DNA of 64,000 nucleotides, from NCBI GenBank assembly GCA_016124445.1, contig WGNR01000020.1, forward strand, positions 62,001 to 126,000, in the 5' to 3' direction. The position numbers and the translations under genes are program-made. Shown here piece by piece: positions 26,525-33,919 of the stretch. The first letter of the stretch is position 1; every line of letters starts with the position of its first letter. A model generated the notes under the pieces. It did not search any database. It was not told where the DNA came from and saw nothing but the letters and a program-made list of their open reading frames with translations. This DNA comes from a bacterium (GTDB lineage: Bacteria; Planctomycetota; Planctomycetia; Pirellulales; Pirellulaceae).

Positions 26525-27877
26525 TTACTTACCGATGCAGTACAAGTGTGCCTTGCCTCGCAGGTACAGCTTGTCGCCGGCAACCGCAGGCGAGGCGATC
26601 GTCGTGTCGTTCAGCTTGTTTTCAGCCACCAGCTCAAAGCTATCTTTGGCCGCCACCACGGTGCATTTGCCGTCGACGCTTAGGTAGTAGACGTTGCCGG
26701 CGGCAACGATCGGCGAGGCTTTGTAATTGCCCCCCAAACGTTCACGCCACAACAGCTCACCATCTTTCGCTCGATAGCAGTGAGCAATCCCGTCGTCGGT
26801 AACCGTGAACAGCATTCCGTTAGCAAAAACGGGGCTGGGCGTGTCTGGAGTCGATTTGTCGATCTCCCACTCGATGGCGTCGTCGGTGAGTTTCCCTTGC
26901 TTGCCATCCAGCTGGACGGCCACCAATGGCTTGCGCATGCCACGGGTCGTGAAGATCGTGCCGTCGGCCATGATCGGTCCGGTCACGGTTCGGCCGCCGA
27001 CCAAACCAGGTAAGTACCAAAGCTGCTTGCCGGTCATCGGATCGTAGGCGTCGAGCGTGTTCCCCCCCATGACGACCATTTGCGTCTTGCCATCTTTTTC
27101 GACCAACAGGGGCGTCGTGTAGGCGTCTGCTTCTTCGCCGGGGGCACCGGTCATCCGCAGTGTCATCCACTTCTGCTTGCCAGTCTCCAGGTCGTGGGCA
27201 ACCAGATAGCTTTTGACCGGGGTGTCTTGCAGGTCGTCAAGTGAATCTTGCATGCAGACCGAGATCACCAGCCCGTTGTAAACGACTGGGCTGTTGGCAT
27301 GTCCCCACCAGATCGTGTATTCGCCGAACTCTTGCTGAAGGTTATGTCGCCACACTTCTTTCCCATCGAGCGTATAGGTCACCAGAACCCCGTTACCGAA
27401 GTGAGTCACCACGTAGTTGCCGCTGACCACCGGCGATGGGCTGGCCATGTTGTGCAGGTTGTGGAACTTCTGAGCTTTCCGCTTAGGTGCCTTCCGCGGC
27501 GTCTCGGCCTGATCGACCAGGATGTCGTACTGGATCTCGCCGTCGGAAGCATTCAATCGCAACAGCCGTAGCTCGTTGGCATCGTTTTGCAGCGTGACGA
27601 AGATATCATTACCGACGATTGCTGGCGTCGAATCTCCCCAGCCTTTCAGCGGAGTAACCCAAGCCAGGTTTTCGTTTTCGCCCCACTTGGTCGGCACATG
27701 CTTGGCCAGGCTCACGCCGTTCCCTTCCGGTCCGCGCCAGGCTGGCCAACTGTCCGGATTGCCTTGCAGAACCGGCTTCCAGCCGGGGTTTTCGGCCAGG
27801 GCCGCAACTGGAGCGATCAGAAGCAGGAGCAAAACCGCAAAATGGGCTCGATTTGACCGCGCAGAAATTTCGATCAT
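26525..27877 (-). CDS. Secreted PQQ-like beta-propeller protein
   Basis: A 450-residue protein with a signal peptide (to about residue 28, VAALAE) and seven to eight WD/PQQ-like blades. Blades are marked by repeats such as ASDGEIQYD, LDGKEVWRHN, LETGKQKWMT, MTGKQLWYL and KDGELLWRE. It opens with the PAWRGPEGNGVS segment typical of the planctomycete outer-membrane-protein-assembly-BamB-like group. No quinone dehydrogenase active-site residues are evident. Likely a periplasmic structural or binding protein. The first of three such proteins in the window. Confidence 0.87.
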   Translation of the reverse strand: MIEISARSNRAHFAVLLLLLIAPVAALAENPGWKPVLQGNPDSWPAWRGPEGNGVSLAKHVPTKWGENENLAWVTPLKGWGDSTPAIVGNDIFVTLQNDANELRLLRLNASDGEIQYDILVDQAETPRKAPKRKAQKFHNLHNMASPSPVVSGNYVVTHFGNGVLVTYTLDGKEVWRHNLQQEFGEYTIWWGHANSPVVYNGLVISVCMQDSLDDLQDTPVKSYLVAHDLETGKQKWMTLRMTGAPGEEADAYTTPLLVEKDGKTQMVVMGGNTLDAYDPMTGKQLWYLPGLVGGRTVTGPIMADGTIFTTRGMRKPLVAVQLDGKQGKLTDDAIEWEIDKSTPDTPSPVFANGMLFTVTDDGIAHCYRAKDGELLWRERLGGNYKASPIVAAGNVYYLSVDGKCTVVAAKDSFELVAENKLNDTTIASPAVAGDKLYLRGKAHLYCIGK

Positions 27878-28014
27878 GGCTATTTGTGGGGTAAGATTTC
27901 GGAGGGTCGGTGGGAGGATTGTTGCTTTAACTTACCACGCCGCCAGAGCGAAATCGATATTTTCTGAACATCTTCGGCTGACCAAAATCGGCGCGTCATC
28001 AAGCGGGGAAAGAC

Positions 28015-28227
28015 ATGACCCAGGACGACAATTTCCATAAATACAAAGAACTTACTGAGTATCTCCACGGCGAGGGATACAACGACGATCAGGTCCAGCA
28101 GATCATCATGGACGTGCAGGAATATGAAGTCGACATGCGCGTCGACTCGATCATGGACAGCATTGGTTCCGGGCAACTCGACATCCAAAAGGTCATCGAA
28201 GAAGCCCTGAAGAAGCTGGAAAGCTAG
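28015..28227 (+). CDS. Small acidic helical protein of unknown function
   Basis: A 70-residue protein with no signal peptide. It appears helical throughout: KYKELTEYLHGEGYNDDQ, then a long amphipathic helix, then a C-terminal helix ending EEALKKLES. Codon use resembles the neighbouring genes. A GGGGAAAG ribosome binding site lies just before ATG. No family recognised; it might be a dimerisation or adaptor protein. It stands between a PQQ-propeller gene and epmB. Confidence 0.72.
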   Translation: MTQDDNFHKYKELTEYLHGEGYNDDQVQQIIMDVQEYEVDMRVDSIMDSIGSGQLDIQKVIEEALKKLES

Positions 28228-28240
28228 ACGTCGAGATGGC

Positions 28241-28265
28241 GGCATTGCGCTAATGACGCAATGCC
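28241..28265. terminator. Stem-loop between convergent genes
   Basis: GGCATTGCG pairs perfectly with CGCAATGCC around a 7-base loop, in the gap between the stops of the small acidic gene and epmB. On the plus strand it is followed by GGTTTCTTT. It probably terminates from the plus side. Confidence 0.65.
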
Positions 28266-28278
28266 CGATTCGGTTTCT

Positions 28279-29325
28279 TTAGGCGATCACGCGCTTGCTG
28301 TGGTCGCCTGCGATTTCTTCCACGTAGCGCGGCACCGCGTAGCCCGGTAGACGGCGGCGCATCGTTTCCATGATTTGCAGCCCGATTGCCTTATCGACTT
28401 CAAAGTGGGCCGCACCCTGGACCTGGTCCAATTGGTGCAGGTAATAGGGCATGACCCGTAGATCGAGCAGTTTCTCGGAAAGCTCGATCAATGTCTCAGC
28501 GTCGTCGTTTACCCCGCGCAGAAGCACGCTCTGGTTCAACAGCGGGATGCCAGCTGCGTTCAATCTACCCAGAGCGGCGGCGACATCTTCCCCCAGTTCC
28601 TGCGGGTGATTCACGTGGATCACAACAAAGGAGGTCAGCCGAGTCCCCGTCAGCCAGGCGAGAAGTTCGTCGTTAATTCGGCTGGGGATCATCACTGGCA
28701 GCCTGGTATGGATTCGCAAGCGGCGGATGTGGTTGGCCTCGGCGATTCGGCTGGCAAGCTGCGAAAGGATCGAGTCGGTCAGCGTCAGAGGATCGCCTCC
28801 GGACAACAAGATTTCGTGAAGCGATCGATCGGCGGCGATGGTCTCCAGGGCAGGCCGCCAGGCTTCGATTCCCTTCGGCCCTTCTCCATAGGGAAAGTGA
28901 CGCCGAAAGCAGTAACGGCAATGCACCGCACAGGCCCCGGTGGTCACCATCAAGGCGCGGCCTTGGTACTTCTGCAGCAGGCCAGGGGTCAGGGTTGCCT
29001 CATCGTCGCCGACCGGATCGGTTGTAAAACCTTCCGCGGCAATGGTTTCTTGAGAAACGGGCAAAACCTGGCGAAGTAGCGGGTCGGTCAGGTCGCCGGG
29101 GGTCATCTTCTCGGCAAATTCCCGCGGAACAAACAGGGGGAACTCTTCGCTGGCGGCTTGGGCCGATTCCGCCACCGCCGGGGGCAATTGAAGGTAGGCG
29201 GCCAGGTCGCCTGCGCGGCGGAACGCGGCGCGCATCGAGGCTTTCCAACCCTCGCTAGGCGACAGGCGGGGGTTCAAGATACAATTGCTACTCGCAGATT
29301 GCGAATCGGTAGTTACAATGTTCAT
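28279..29325 (-). CDS. epmB: EF-P beta-lysylation radical SAM protein (lysine 2,3-aminomutase-like)
   Basis: A 348-residue radical SAM enzyme of the KamA family. The [4Fe-4S] cluster motif CxxxCxxC is at Cys132, Cys136 and Cys139 (ACAVHCRYCFRRHFP), followed by LSGGDPLTL. The length fits EpmB (about 340) rather than the longer clostridial aminomutase. EpmB turns alpha-lysine into beta-lysine, which EpmA attaches to elongation factor P. The gene lies back to back with efp, 87 bases between starts, which supports this role. No epmA is visible in the window. Confidence 0.92.
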   Translation of the reverse strand: MNIVTTDSQSASSNCILNPRLSPSEGWKASMRAAFRRAGDLAAYLQLPPAVAESAQAASEEFPLFVPREFAEKMTPGDLTDPLLRQVLPVSQETIAAEGFTTDPVGDDEATLTPGLLQKYQGRALMVTTGACAVHCRYCFRRHFPYGEGPKGIEAWRPALETIAADRSLHEILLSGGDPLTLTDSILSQLASRIAEANHIRRLRIHTRLPVMIPSRINDELLAWLTGTRLTSFVVIHVNHPQELGEDVAAALGRLNAAGIPLLNQSVLLRGVNDDAETLIELSEKLLDLRVMPYYLHQLDQVQGAAHFEVDKAIGLQIMETMRRRLPGYAVPRYVEEIAGDHSKRVIA

Positions 29326-29412
29326 CTTTCCATTTTACAGAAAAGCCTAAGGGCGTAACGAGCCCGGCGGCCTTGGATAAACGACGGTTTTCTTTTTTCA
29401 GCGAGTCCCCAC

Positions 29413-29979
29413 GTGCAATACAGTACCAGCGATTTTCGTAAAGGTTTGAAGGTCCAGATCGACGGCGAGCCCTACATCATGACCGAGTGCAACTTCGTCA
29501 AGCCGGGCAAGGGGAACGCCCTGTACAAGTGCAAGCTGAAGAACCTGATCCGCGGCTCCTCGCTCGACCGCACCTACCGCGGCGGCGAATCGCTGGAAGG
29601 GGCCGACGTCGAAGAAACCGATTGCCAGTTCTTGTACAAGCAAGGCGAAACGTGGGTCTTCATGGACAACACCAGCTTCGAGCAGTACGAACTGGATGCC
29701 GATGCCGTTGGCGATACCTGGAAGTACCTTAAGGACGGCATGAAGTGCATGATGACGCTGTTCAACGGCAACCCGCTGGACATCAGCCCGCCGATCCAGG
29801 TCGAAATGGAAGTCACCTACTGCGAACCAGGCGCCAAAGGCAACACGGCCACCAACGTGACCAAGCCCGCCACGATTGAAACGGGCGCGGAGATCCAGGT
29901 CCCTGCGTTTGTGAACCAAGGGGACGTGATCAAAGTCGATACCCGAACCGGCGAGTATGTCGAACGGGTGAAGAAGTAA
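29413..29979 (+). CDS. efp: Elongation factor P
   Basis: A 188-residue protein of standard EF-P length with three beta-barrel domains. The conserved tip loop reads KPGKGNA, placing the modifiable lysine at Lys33 (Lys34 in E. coli numbering). EF-P relieves ribosome stalling at poly-proline stretches by contacting the peptidyl-tRNA. The start codon is GTG at 29413. Given many Pro-rich secreted proteins in this window, EF-P should matter for their translation. A strong terminator follows 28 bases after the stop. Confidence 0.97.
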   Translation: MQYSTSDFRKGLKVQIDGEPYIMTECNFVKPGKGNALYKCKLKNLIRGSSLDRTYRGGESLEGADVEETDCQFLYKQGETWVFMDNTSFEQYELDADAVGDTWKYLKDGMKCMMTLFNGNPLDISPPIQVEMEVTYCEPGAKGNTATNVTKPATIETGAEIQVPAFVNQGDVIKVDTRTGEYVERVKK

Positions 29980-30007
29980 GACTTTGCTGCTCGAAACAGT
30001 TCAAATG

Positions 30008-30040
30008 AAAAACGCTCGGCCAGGTGGTCGAGCGTTTTTT
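30008..30040. terminator. Bidirectional rho-independent terminator after efp
   Basis: AAAAACGCTCG...CGAGCGTTTTTT forms a GC stem with A/T flanks and continuing inner pairs around the loop AGGT. It serves efp (plus) and probably the converging membrane protein gene (minus). Confidence 0.92.
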
Positions 30041-30066
30041 GTTTCTTGATTGGATTCTTCTCATAA

Positions 30067-30990
30067 TCAATCTGCAGCGAATGGATCGGCCATGGGATCT
30101 TCCCCGGAGTCTGGTTTAATTTCGAGTGGGGCCACTTCGCAAAAGGCCCCAGCACCTTCCATTAAGTATGTCACGATCCAGGCAACCGGAACTCCGATGG
30201 CATGCGTTAAAAGCATCACCAAAATGACATAGTCTGCGTCACGATTCCCCAGACGATAGTTGAAGGCGGCGTTGGCGAACTCTTTGAGGTATGGCGCAAA
30301 CAATCTGGTTTCAGGAAGGTTTCTCAACGCGAAACCTTCAAGGTACGGAATGACCATGAATACCAACAGAGCCGATATTCCATACAAACCCGCAGAGCGA
30401 TAACGCCTGGGAACAATCACCGACATGCAGGCCATTACGACAATGGCGGAGATAAGACAACCGAACGTCAGGAACATGCCAAATTCTGCTTGGCTTTGAA
30501 AGAGATCCTTGTTGAATCCAAGTCCTCGAAGGATCGCCATGGCAATGGCTAGAATGATGACCAACCCTCCGAATTCCCATAAGGTAAATTGAACCGTACG
30601 AGTTGGCACTGCGCAAAAGTGATGAATGAGTAGCGTTAATAAGTAAGTCAGCAATATCGCAACGAAAAGTTCCACGAACAAAAACCCAATTGGCAGAGGC
30701 TGCCAACATCCCAGCGAGAAAAGGACCGTCATGGTGACGATGGCGCGAACCCATACGTTTCCACTGCCGATCACCAGCCAAATGGCTGCAATCGGAATCA
30801 AGATTGGGCCGAAGCATGGAAACGCGAGGAATGGACCTAAAAGTGCTAATACGATCGCCGCCGATGTACCAGGTTTGTCGTGCGATGGCGTCGTCTTGTG
30901 GGCATACCACTTCTCAAGTGCCTCTCCGCTCAGCCGAGCGGGAGTTGGAGACGGGGTCGGTTTAGAAACTTCCGGCTTGATCGAAGTCAT
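30067..30990 (-). CDS. Polytopic membrane protein of unknown function
   Basis: The start at 30990 (MTSIKPEVSK) is chosen over a longer frame whose extra 26 residues look like the remnant of another ORF. The 307-residue protein has a Pro/Ser-rich N-terminus (1-45) and about eight hydrophobic segments: an N-terminal helical pair (about 48-90), then helices spread to residue 285. It ends with an acidic tail (EDPMADPFAAD). No family recognised. Its composition is AT-richer than the neighbouring efp gene. It may be linked with the HD gene upstream, 93 bases away. Confidence 0.6.
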   Translation of the reverse strand: MTSIKPEVSKPTPSPTPARLSGEALEKWYAHKTTPSHDKPGTSAAIVLALLGPFLAFPCFGPILIPIAAIWLVIGSGNVWVRAIVTMTVLFSLGCWQPLPIGFLFVELFVAILLTYLLTLLIHHFCAVPTRTVQFTLWEFGGLVIILAIAMAILRGLGFNKDLFQSQAEFGMFLTFGCLISAIVVMACMSVIVPRRYRSAGLYGISALLVFMVIPYLEGFALRNLPETRLFAPYLKEFANAAFNYRLGNRDADYVILVMLLTHAIGVPVAWIVTYLMEGAGAFCEVAPLEIKPDSGEDPMADPFAAD

Positions 30991-31083
30991 CCTGAAGCTT
31001 GACGAATGGAGAGCGGGTAGATGCATGCCCCCACAAAGGTACCCGGGCACAAGAGTCATCGCAAGCAAAACGGGCGGGCGGTC

Positions 31084-31650
31084 TTAAAGTCGCTGTAGTT
31101 CATTTTCAGCGATCGCAATAGAACATTCGTAGTAATCGAGTGTCTTGGGATACGTTCCCCGAAGCTCATCCTCGAAGGGGCGAACAACGAGTTCTGTAAA
31201 GCTGATCGTTTCTTTCATGTAGTGAGACATCCAGGAAGGATCGTCGCATACCCGGAAGTCTCGAATATTGATCCCGCGATCGATGATTTTCATCGCTTTG
31301 ATATCGAGCGGAAGTTTGGCCAGACGCTCGTTCTCTAGCGATTTTCGTTGTTTCCGGTTGTGCTCTGGAAAGGCCTGGTGTGTGTAAGCGTTTGTTAGCC
31401 CTTCAACATACGATCTCACTTCTTCGCCAAACTTGTCTTCGATTTCGTTGATCGTCACTGGGGTATCTTCGACCACATCGTGAATCCAGAACGCGATCAA
31501 TTGGCTGTCGTTGAATTCACCAAGAGCGTCGGCGACGGCGTAGCATTGGCCTGGATGAACAATGTACGGCAAGTCACCAGACTTTCTCTTCTGGTTGATT
31601 TTGCCATGTTCCTTTGCTGCGAAACTGGCAGATTCTAGAAATCGGTTCAT
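31084..31650 (-). CDS. HD-domain phosphohydrolase-like protein
   Basis: The start at 31650 is supported by a GAGG ribosome binding site. The 188-residue protein carries the H...HD...D pattern of the HD superfamily as in RelA/SpoT-type hydrolases and MESH1: PYIVHPGQ (His32) and FWIHDVVEDTP (His57-Asp58, then ED). A later Asp lies in KIIDRGINIRD. Such proteins hydrolyse (p)ppGpp or other nucleotides; there is no synthetase domain. The substrate is unknown. Its start overlaps the end of a tiny membrane ORF (ATGA). It lies in an accessory-looking region. Confidence 0.78.
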   Translation of the reverse strand: MNRFLESASFAAKEHGKINQKRKSGDLPYIVHPGQCYAVADALGEFNDSQLIAFWIHDVVEDTPVTINEIEDKFGEEVRSYVEGLTNAYTHQAFPEHNRKQRKSLENERLAKLPLDIKAMKIIDRGINIRDFRVCDDPSWMSHYMKETISFTELVVRPFEDELRGTYPKTLDYYECSIAIAENELQRL

Positions 31651-31811
31651 CGGGCCTCGGGTGAAAAGGTACGTGCCTCGATACTGCGGCACCGTCGTAA
31701 TATGCCAATAGGTATCGACAGCAAAAACGCCAAGAGAGTGGGTAGAGCACTCCAACCAAGGTACTCGGGCGAAAGAGCGATCGCAACGAATACCCGTAAG
31801 CCACTAACCAT
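31647..31811 (-). CDS. Tiny membrane ORF, possibly the remnant of a larger gene
   Basis: A 54-residue frame starts inside the detached SDR 3' end and ends with a TGA overlapping the ATG of the HD gene. It encodes a hydrophobic segment (VFVAIALSPEYLGW, then LLAFLLSIPIGI) and an Arg-rich tail. A similar sequence (VLLAMTLVPGYLCGG) lies on the same strand just upstream of the membrane protein gene at 30990. Together the two look like decayed copies of one small membrane protein. It could still be translated. Confidence 0.35.
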   Translation of the reverse strand: MVSGLRVFVAIALSPEYLGWSALPTLLAFLLSIPIGILRRCRSIEARTFSPEAR

Positions 31812-31913
31812 CCCCGGTCGAAAACCCAGGACACAAACTCATCCCGCCATCGACGAAGATACTCGCGCCATTGATGTAGTCGGCCTGGTCGGAAGCGAGC
31901 CAGGTGGCGACTC
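31804..31913 (-). pseudogene. Detached 3' end of an SDR oxidoreductase gene
   Basis: This 110-bp segment matches the last 110 bp of the intact SDR gene at 33810-33919 with 8 differences and the same orientation. Read on the minus strand it encodes the final 35 residues of the SDR (ending GMSLCPGFSTGDG) plus a stop. Six of the differences are silent (one is TAG versus TAA) and two change residues (Thr for Ala, Cys for Tyr). Nothing resembling the rest of an SDR lies beyond 31913. Confidence 0.93.
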
Positions 31914-32125
31914 ATTTCTAAAGGATCCAAGGGGCATTGGCATTTCACCGCGTGCTTTGGCAACTGGCATTGTCGCGGTCCAATCTCAGTAGCCAGAAAC
32001 TCCTCTCAATCTAGTTCTGAATCCCACGACAGAAAGTGTCGGGGCACGTAAAAACAATAATAGACATAGATTATGTAATGATTTTGTAAAGGAGTGGATT
32101 TCGCGAGAAATTCATTATTTCTGCG

Positions 32126-32137
32126 GACCTATAGGTC
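32126..32137. promoter_or_regulatory. 12-bp perfect palindrome upstream of the DUF1559 gene
   Basis: GACCTATAGGTC lies 59 bases before the start codon, next to an AT-rich stretch (32045-32120) that is unusual in this GC-rich window. It could be an operator or part of a promoter; no standard -35/-10 pair is clear. Confidence 0.35.
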
Positions 32138-32181
32138 TCTAGAATCGATGGGCAACCGGAACACTTTGCTTGAAAACTATT

Positions 32182-32187
32182 AGGAGG
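32182..32187 (+). promoter_or_regulatory. Ribosome binding site deciding the DUF1559 start
   Basis: A perfect AGGAGG sits nine bases before ATG 32197. This sets the start there rather than at 32170. Confidence 0.85.
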
Positions 32188-32196
32188 CACATCGAA

Positions 32197-33129
32197 ATGT
32201 CATTTGTTCGTCGACGCGGCTTTACGTTGGTCGAGCTGCTCGTTGTCATTGCAATTATCGGCGTCCTTATCGCCTTGTTGTTACCCGCCGTTCAACAAGC
32301 GCGGGAGGCGGCCCGCAGGATGCAATGTCGCAACAATCTCAAGCAGATTGCACTTGCGTTGCATAACTATCACGACTCACTTGGATCATTTCCGCTAGGT
32401 GGTCAAGGAACAACGTCCGGACCTATTTCGTCCCCTGGTGGCCCATGCCAGTTCGCCGGAACCACCCCGATGCGAGCCCCCTGGACGGTGTTGATCCTGC
32501 CGCAACTGGAAGAAGGGAATCGCCACGATCAATTCAATTTCAGCGAGGATTTTACCTGCTACGACAGCTACCGCAGGGGTTCGGCTACGAACCACGCTCA
32601 GTGGGTAAAGCCGCTCGCCAAGTATCGCTGTCCATCCGACGCCCACTTCCCCGATGCGCCAATTTCGAGTTATCGCGGGGTAGAAGGGGGTGGCGATACG
32701 CCATGGTGCTCTTCGAGTTCGCTCCCAACCATTCGATTCTTCTTTAACAACGGGGTTCTTTTTTTCGGTTCGTCGATCCAATTCCGCGATATCGTCGACG
32801 GAACGAGCAATGTGTTTCTCGTAGGCGAGTCTCCCTACCAAAACTGGTCCGATTCTGACACGCGCTATCGAGAAGGCTGGGCATCGTGTCACTTTACGAT
32901 CAACAACAGCGGATTTCCGTCAGTGACCACGGCCACGCGCTATCCACTGAACACCGGTGTCGCGGGCAACAGTTCTTCAGGCTGCTTCGGAAGTTGGCAT
33001 CCAGGTGGCGCGATGTTTGCCATGTGTGACGGTTCGGTGCAGTTCATGAGCGAAACCATGAATCTGCAGATTTATCAGCAGCTTGGTGCTCGCGCCGATT
33101 CCGCCCCAGTAGGAGGCCTCACCCGATGA
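32197..33129 (+). CDS. DUF1559 protein with prepilin-type N-terminus
   Basis: A 310-residue protein. The N-terminus has the type IV prepilin cleavage motif RRRG|FTLVELLVVIAIIGV (cleavage after Gly8) and a hydrophobic helix to about residue 30. The DUF1559 domain follows: QCRNNLKQIALALHNYHD near 45-62, and the C-terminal HPGGAMFAMCDGSVQFM. DUF1559 proteins are hugely expanded in planctomycetes, presumably as pseudopilin-like surface or secretion components; the function is not established. The stop overlaps the start of the following lipoprotein gene (ATGA). Confidence 0.95.
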   Translation: MSFVRRRGFTLVELLVVIAIIGVLIALLLPAVQQAREAARRMQCRNNLKQIALALHNYHDSLGSFPLGGQGTTSGPISSPGGPCQFAGTTPMRAPWTVLILPQLEEGNRHDQFNFSEDFTCYDSYRRGSATNHAQWVKPLAKYRCPSDAHFPDAPISSYRGVEGGGDTPWCSSSSLPTIRFFFNNGVLFFGSSIQFRDIVDGTSNVFLVGESPYQNWSDSDTRYREGWASCHFTINNSGFPSVTTATRYPLNTGVAGNSSSGCFGSWHPGGAMFAMCDGSVQFMSETMNLQIYQQLGARADSAPVGGLTR

Positions 33130-33545
33130 ACCGCACCCAATACCATTTCGCGACGGTAGTCCTGGTCTGGGCAGTTTCTTTGCTTGCTTTGACTGGTTGC
33201 GGCGCAAGCGACGGACGGCATCACGTCGAAGGTACCATCACCTTTCAAGGAGAGCCGGTACCTCGCGGCGTGATTCGATTCACGCCTGATCATCAGAACG
33301 GAAACATCGGTCCAGGGGCGGTGGCGACCATCCTGGATGGGCATTACGAAACGGAAGCAGGTCGTGGTGTCATCTCAGGACCGCATAACGTCATGATTGC
33401 TGGATTTGACGGGGTTGAGGTCGCCGAAGGAGCATGGGAAGGGCAGCCTCTGTTCGCTCCCTATTCAACGACATGGGATTTTCCCGACAAGTCGACGGTG
33501 GTCGATTTCGAGGTGCCTTCGAAACCGGCTGAGAAGTCTCGCTAG
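33126..33545 (+). CDS. Small lipoprotein, partner of the DUF1559 protein
   Basis: A 139-residue lipoprotein (lipobox LTGC, Cys25) with a single beta-sandwich-like domain: HHVEGTITFQGEPVPRGVIRFTP, then GHYETEAGRGVISGPHNVMI. This is the transthyretin/carboxypeptidase-regulatory-like fold that commonly follows DUF1559 genes in planctomycetes. Start and stop of the pair overlap (ATGA), so they are coupled and the products probably act together at the cell surface. Confidence 0.85.
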   Translation: MNRTQYHFATVVLVWAVSLLALTGCGASDGRHHVEGTITFQGEPVPRGVIRFTPDHQNGNIGPGAVATILDGHYETEAGRGVISGPHNVMIAGFDGVEVAEGAWEGQPLFAPYSTTWDFPDKSTVVDFEVPSKPAEKSR

Positions 33546-33570
33546 ATCAGTCCTTGCGCGATCCACGAAA

Positions 33571-33753
33571 ATGAAGACGCAAAGAAGCCTCGCTCAATTC
33601 CAGTTGCAGCCTGGCTTCTATTGCTTGGCGATCGGCTACCACTTCGCCAAAGATTTTCTGGGTCTTTGTTTGGGACCCTATCGATATGACTTCTTCGTTC
33701 TCGCCTTTCGGAAGAGATCACGAGACCGAAAACGACAAGTCCGGGTGAATTGA
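33571..33753 (+). CDS. Possible small protein (60 aa) after the DUF1559 pair
   Basis: ATG 33571 opens a 60-residue frame ending TGA. It has a moderately hydrophobic, aromatic middle (FYCLAIGYHFAKDFLG, then GPYRYDFFVLAF) and a strongly basic tail (RKRSRDRKRQVR). No good ribosome binding site is seen and no family is recognised. It may be a fragment of a larger membrane protein brought in with the segment. Confidence 0.35.
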   Translation: MKTQRSLAQFQLQPGFYCLAIGYHFAKDFLGLCLGPYRYDFFVLAFRKRSRDRKRQVRVN

Positions 33754-33809
33754 TATCCCCCTAGGCTTCTCGTAACCAAAAACCGATCGCAAGAAAATCA
33801 AACGGATCG

Positions 33810-33919
33810 TTAGCCATCCCCGGTCGAAAACCCAGGATACAAACTCATTCCACCATCGACGAAGATACTCGCGCCATTGATATAGTCGGCCTGGTCGGAT
33901 GCGAGCCAGGCGGCGACTC
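33810..33919. repeat. Right copy of the 110-bp direct repeat (SDR 3' end)
   Basis: Direct-repeat partner of 31804-31913, 102 of 110 bases identical, here part of the intact SDR gene. Confidence 0.93.

Larger units (their letters stand above)
31914..33919. mobile_element. Putative 2.0-kb insertion carrying a DUF1559-lipoprotein pair
   Basis: The interval from one copy of the SDR 3' end to the other has a period of 2006 bp. The arrangement mirrors islands that integrate at a gene's 3' end, restore it with their own copy and displace the original. Cargo: an AT-rich leader, a DUF1559 gene, a small lipoprotein and a possible 60-residue ORF. There is no recombinase, so it would be non-autonomous. 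An old duplication with deletion is the main alternative. Confidence 0.35.

Noticed and set aside
32170..32196. Upstream ATG for the DUF1559 gene
   Set aside because: The AGGAGG at 32182-32187 would lie inside the coding region; ATG 32197 has ideal spacing and a standard prepilin leader.
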